A DNA stretch of 64,000 nt from Gordionus sp. m RMFG-2023 (taxonomy: Eukaryota > Nematomorpha > Gordioida > Chordodea > Parachordodidae): positions 29,186,623-29,250,622 of the forward strand of contig NC_088779.1 of NCBI RefSeq assembly GCF_954871325.1, read 5' to 3'. The notes beneath the pieces were generated by a model that was not told the DNA's origin, did no database searches, and saw nothing but the letters and a program-made list of their open reading frames with translations. Positions 59,569-64,000 of this stretch are shown piece after piece. Numbering within the stretch: the stretch's first letter is position 1; each line of letters starts with the position of its first letter. A program made the position numbers and the translations under genes.

Positions 59569-60085
59569 AATTTCTAATATTCCCATATTTTTAAAATCAT
59601 ATGTGTATTTATAATTAAAATTTTTTTATTATAATGACTATCAAACTCTCAGTATCCTAAACCCTAACATCCATAACGCGAAAAAATTTAACCTTATATA
59701 AATTATATTATATTTATATAGTATGTACATACATCATTTACTAATTATATTGGTATGCTTCTTTCTCTCTAGGCTGTTTAGGGGAAGCTCTATAAAGGGT
59801 TAAAAAAAACTTTAAATTTAAGACAAACCAGGACACGTAAAACTTCAATCTAAAACTAAATTAATTACTTTATATTTTACTTTTAATACAAAATTCCAAA
59901 TAAACGAATTTAAAATTAGAAAAAGTTATATATTTAATTAAGATTTTAATTCTAACTAACTAATTATATATCGTAAGAATTTAATGTATATTAAATATTT
60001 TTAATAAAATCATCGTTATCTAAATAATAAGAACACCCCATGGAAAGCGTATCTTATCATATTAAATATATTTTTAAGTTACAAT
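59569..60085. other. AT-rich DNA without a visible gene
   Basis: Only low-complexity text; CCTAAACCCTAAC near 59656 is a single telomere-like word and not significant. Confidence 0.4.
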
Positions 60086-60089
60086 TTTT

Positions 60090-60500
60090 TAAAAACAACA
60101 TGAAATAGATTCAGAAAAATCATATTCCTTTCGCTATCTCGAGGGTATCAGGTATGTTGGGTTCATGCTCGATATAGAGAATTAATAGAAAGCAATCATG
60201 AATAACGGTAAAGATCGGTTTAACCGGAAACCCTGGTTTTGATAACCTAATAACAGGAAAACCTGGTTGTAACAGCTAACAAATAACATGTTAAATCAAA
60301 TGGTAAATTAACTATCAAAATCTTTCCTCCATTCCAAATCAAGGGAAATATTTCGTTTTTGCCTCCGATTCAAATATAAATATTTTTCTATCCTTTCACT
60401 CTATAAATCATATTCTCTTTTATACATATAACCCAACTAAACTTCATCTTTTAAAAAATAGTTTGCCAATCGTACATTCAAGGTCATCCCATACCACCAT
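60090..60500. repeat. Dispersed ~0.45-kb repeat, copy 2
   Basis: Partner of 52590-53060 in the same orientation. It lies immediately before the partner of the 16.1-kb repeat, so two unrelated repeats from distant places are adjacent here. Confidence 0.7.
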
Positions 60501-60589
60501 CATTAAATATATTTTTTATGTGTTTGCTAGAATATATTTCTGTCAAATTAAAAGTTATTATTAACTCTCCTTCAATAAAAGATTATAAT

Positions 60590-61085
60590 TGCGAATCACT
60601 TTGATACGACATATATACGTTCATTTTATTTAAATGTTAATGTTTTCAACAAATTTTAAAGATTTTTCTGGTGAAGATCGAAAAACACACGAGGAGACAA
60701 GGACTTCTACAACACCTGGTAAAATAAATTGAAATTTGATATGTTTAAGGTTTTTTTGTTATATATATAATGTAATATTAGTCAATCAGTTTTATTTCAT
60801 TCAATGTATTACTTTTTCAACTATAAATTTTGAGAGCAGTTAATTTAATGCGTCACATTTTATTAGAAATGTATTAGCGAATATTTATAATATCTATTCT
60901 ATTAATTAAAAAAAATCGATGTTAAATTTTGTGCCATTTATGTTGTATAATTATGTTAGGTCTTTTTACTTAACAAGAAAAAATTTAATATACCAATTTA
61001 CGACCACATCAGTTAGAAATATATTAACTTTGTTATATAAATATTTGAAGTTACTGTTTTACGGCTATATACAAACATAATTTAA
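60590..61085. repeat. Dispersed ~0.5-kb repeat, copy 2
   Basis: Partner of 16101-16620; it includes the exon-like block 60662-60718. Confidence 0.75.
60662..60718 (+). CDS. Exon-like 57-bp block
   Basis: Reads DFSGEDRKTHEETRTSTTPG between TTTAAAG and GTAAAATAA; one codon longer than its copy at 16179-16232 with the frame and both splice words kept. See that entry for caveats. Confidence 0.3.
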
Positions 61086-61559
61086 TTTAATATATATACA
61101 GGAATCCCAATAAGCTTGGATTTTCAGGTACTATTTGTTTTTGATTTATTAAAGAAACTAACTCATTACAGATAAATTTTTATAAAGTTTTGATTTTAAC
61201 AATTTTAAAATAAACTAAGGATCTTTTCCTGTAGAACATTTTTAATAAAAATATTTTTATGTTTTTGAATGAACAAGTCGTTTGTTATCTTTGACAATCA
61301 TTTTCTTAAAAAAAATATATTGTTGAAAAATTCCATACGAAAAAAATATCCTAAATAATGTCTATAAGTGAGATATCTTTAATTAATTATAACATTTTAA
61401 TAATAGTGTAAATAAATAAATTTATCAAATTTTTAACTAGTTGAAGAATTATGTTAATATAAATAAATAAATTCATTATTTTTATTTAACTAGTTGACAA
61501 ATATCAATCAGAAGGACATAGAATGCTAAAAATATTGCACCATAAGATAAAAAACAATT

Positions 61560-61990
61560 AAATTTATTAAATATTTACTCTTATATTTTTATATTAATTA
61601 ATTTTGGTATTTGAAAATATATTATCATTTACTAAATAATTTAACACGATAAAAATACTTTGTGATTATAGCATTATTAAATTTAACATTTGGGAATATA
61701 TATTATCATTTATTCAATAATTCATCAAATATTGCCTGATTATATTTATAGATCAAAATACTTTGTGATTATAGCATTATTTAATTTTTAAATTGATTAA
61801 ATTCGGTTTTATCTTAACTTTATTTTTTTCCTCATATAATAACAATGGATTTTTAATAAAATTATTCTGTGAATAACTTATCAAACAATGACATGTTAAG
61901 ACAAAAAAGAATTAAAATTTGAAAACTATTTTCTCTTATATTTTTATATTAATTAAGTTTGGCATTTGGAAATTTAAACAAACAAATTAT
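61560..61990. repeat. Short diverged direct repeats
   Basis: GATTATAGCATTATT follows ATACTTTGTG twice (about 61654-61678 and 61749-61781), each with ATATTATCATTTA upstream; TCTTATATTTTTATATTAAT occurs at about 61579 and 61932. The AAAACTTTGTGATTA word also occurs at 19128. Confidence 0.55.
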
Positions 61991-62224
61991 CCATTGATCT
62001 CATTAATATATAGTAATACATCTAAGCAAACATTTAAGGCATTTTACAGAAATTATAATTTATATTCATATGTATGTGTTGGTTTTCATATTAATTTGAG
62101 TGTCAAAAAACACCCTTCATAATATCCATTGAAATTTAAAATATTTATTATTATGAATTAATTTTATAATTATATTATATTAAATTTGATTTGAAATATT
62201 TTTAAATTAGTACTAAAATAACTA

Positions 62225-63990
62225 TGAAGCCATAAGATTTTTGAAGAAATTCCCTAATAAAGACAGCTCTAACTCGATTCTGAATTGAACAATTTTAAAA
62301 TATATGCTACTGAATCAGCTAAAAAATAGTAAGATTGTGGTAATCCACTCATATAATATGGAAAATATTGATTGAGTTTTTATAACATTAATTTGTGTCA
62401 TATTAAAGATTTATTATAAGCTATATAATAAAATTTAAATTATTGTTCTAACACAATCTCGATATTTGAAAATAAAGTGCTTTATCAAAAACATACTATA
62501 TTTTTCGCCTGTTTAAAATCACATATCGTAGCGAGTAAGTGTTGTAAGAAAGTAAAATTTCCCCTTTTCTTCTTAATTATAGTATGTACAACTTATATAC
62601 AAAATATAAAATTCTGAAGGTCTTGGGTTGAATCCTTAGTTGATTTTAATTTTTTTTAAATAACATTATTCTCAAAAATTTTGATTTCCTGTTTTATAGA
62701 ATAATTAACTTTTATTATTTTTTATTTACTTATAACGACATATTTGTGCTTAGTTGAGTGAGAGTATTAGCTTGGTAAAAAAAATATATAAACTTAAAAT
62801 GGAAATTAGGAAAGTGAGCAAATTTGCTAATAGTGGTAAACTCCTTTTCCCCAGGGTTGCTAGCCAGGTTATTTCATACGCATAAGATTTTCTATCATGT
62901 TATAATGTTAGTTTTTAATGAACTAAAATAAAAGACAAAAATATTTGTAGTTTTTTTTAAATTATTATTATTAGTTCCTTTTCTTAGAATTAAAATTATC
63001 TTTAATAATGTAGAATTAGAATAAATAAAAATAAAAATCATTAAAAACTAATTTAAAAATGTTCGCGAATATTTATAATGGATTGGTTCTTCTTTTTTTG
63101 AAAATTTATTTTATTATGGTTATATCCCGGCTTAGAAAAATTTATCGGTTCGTTCCAGTTTTGCGGGTTCTGTAAGGTCAAAAACTCTGGTAAGATAATA
63201 ATAAATACGAACTAATATTATATATTAAAAATAGTAGACCTTTGAAAATTATCTTTTTTTTAAATATAAGTTAAATGGAATGGTTTAAACGTAATAATTC
63301 ATTGATTACGATATATTGAATCATCCACTTTCCTCATTGACTAATATATAAAATATAAATGAATTATCAAAATTTAATATAACTCTTTTATCCTAATAAT
63401 TTCTACCAATCGCATTAATTATATTTTAAATAATCTTGTGAATTGTAGGCAATTTTTCTATTAATTATTTATCTATTTATAATTTAGATAAAAATAGATG
63501 GAAAAACTAATATAAATTAAATTATGTTTAAACGGATCATGACAAAATTATCTTAAATTCTTTGGGTAGGTATTCCAAACATGATAGAAAACATTTCTGA
63601 TAAAATCAGATCTTGTAATTAAAAAAAATAACTCAAAATATAATTTAAAGTTGAAAAAATAACATATTACCGGGAAAACATTTACGCTAACATATATTTT
63701 AGTAATTGTACCTCACTCTTCATCACACTCCAAATTAGACATCCGTCGGTAAGCATTATAAGAAGTTTCTAATGTGATAAATATTTTGTAAGGGAATGGA
63801 TTTTTCAAAATTTTTGCAGATGTTGCATTTATAATAATGAAATGAAATATAATTAAATTAAGACAGTCTATCAACAAGAGATCTTCCTCCTTAAGATTTA
63901 TTTAAAAAGTTTCATATTGATAGTTATCTATGGTTATTAAGGAAAAATATAAAATTTTAGAATTAGACCTCATCCATAGGGAGAGATATT
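62225..63990. repeat. ~1.9-kb duplicated segment, copy 2
   Basis: Partner of 26285-28215. It lacks the long insertion seen at 26742-27228, but at the matching place has CCTTTTCCCCAGGGTTGCTA (about 62849), which resembles the other end of the same element family. It also holds AAGGTCTTGGGTTGAATCCT (62618-62637), a tRNA B-box-like word absent from copy 1. Confidence 0.8.
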
Positions 63991-64000
63991 GGGCTTCAAA

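Overview
This is a very AT-rich, gene-poor piece of a eukaryotic nuclear genome, with one short assembly gap (33 Ns at 25994-26026). No rRNA gene, intact tRNA gene or long open reading frame is visible. The longest ATG-started frame is 107 codons, so real genes here must be cut into small exons or be decayed. The element types (hAT DNA transposons, an R2/R4-type LINE with a C-terminal restriction-like endonuclease, fold-back and terminal-inverted-repeat miniatures, a tRNA-derived remnant) and a probable fragment of the ciliary transition-zone gene TMEM231 point to a ciliated eukaryote, most likely an invertebrate animal. The species cannot be named from the sequence alone.

Layout. 0-5.7 kb: AT-rich DNA with one miniature element and an inverted array of ~200-bp units. 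5.7-12.9 kb: nested, diverged tandem duplications (units of ~1.5 kb). 13.4-13.8 kb: a miniature element with two GC-rich TTCG hairpins. 16.1-17.8 kb: a dispersed repeat containing an exon-like 54-bp block, then a broken minus-strand coding fragment. 21.1-23.5 kb: a complete-ended hAT element with an 8-bp target duplication and a fold-back interior. 25-29.7 kb: short coding-like frames and the first copy of a ~1.9-kb duplicated segment. 31.4-33.6 kb: a minus-strand hAT transposase relic, a miniature element, a 14-bp minisatellite and a ~50-bp degenerate repeat. 35.06-37.13 kb: a nearly uniform ~605-bp tandem repeat. 38.6-44.0 kb: a 41-bp satellite in two blocks that end in the same terminal module. 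44.4-49.7 kb: the only region with several coding-quality frames on one strand (minus), including TMEM231-like pieces. 50.4-52.4 kb: the LINE relic. 53.6-54.8 kb: a third hAT relic. 55.8 kb: a Gly/Tyr-rich peptide exon, the clearest host coding sequence in the window. 58.2-64 kb: a tRNA-like relic, a ~0.93-kb inverted-repeat element, and second copies of segments found at 16 kb, 26-28 kb and 52.6 kb.

Most of the window is therefore repeat-driven. Three hAT lineages and one LINE supplied transposases, miniature elements used similar ends, and local duplication built arrays at several scales. The host genes that can be argued for are the Tyr/Gly-rich peptide and the minus-strand cluster at 46-49 kb; all other coding calls are weak and marked so. 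All alignments were made by eye, so homology calls rest on matching motifs and word runs rather than scores.
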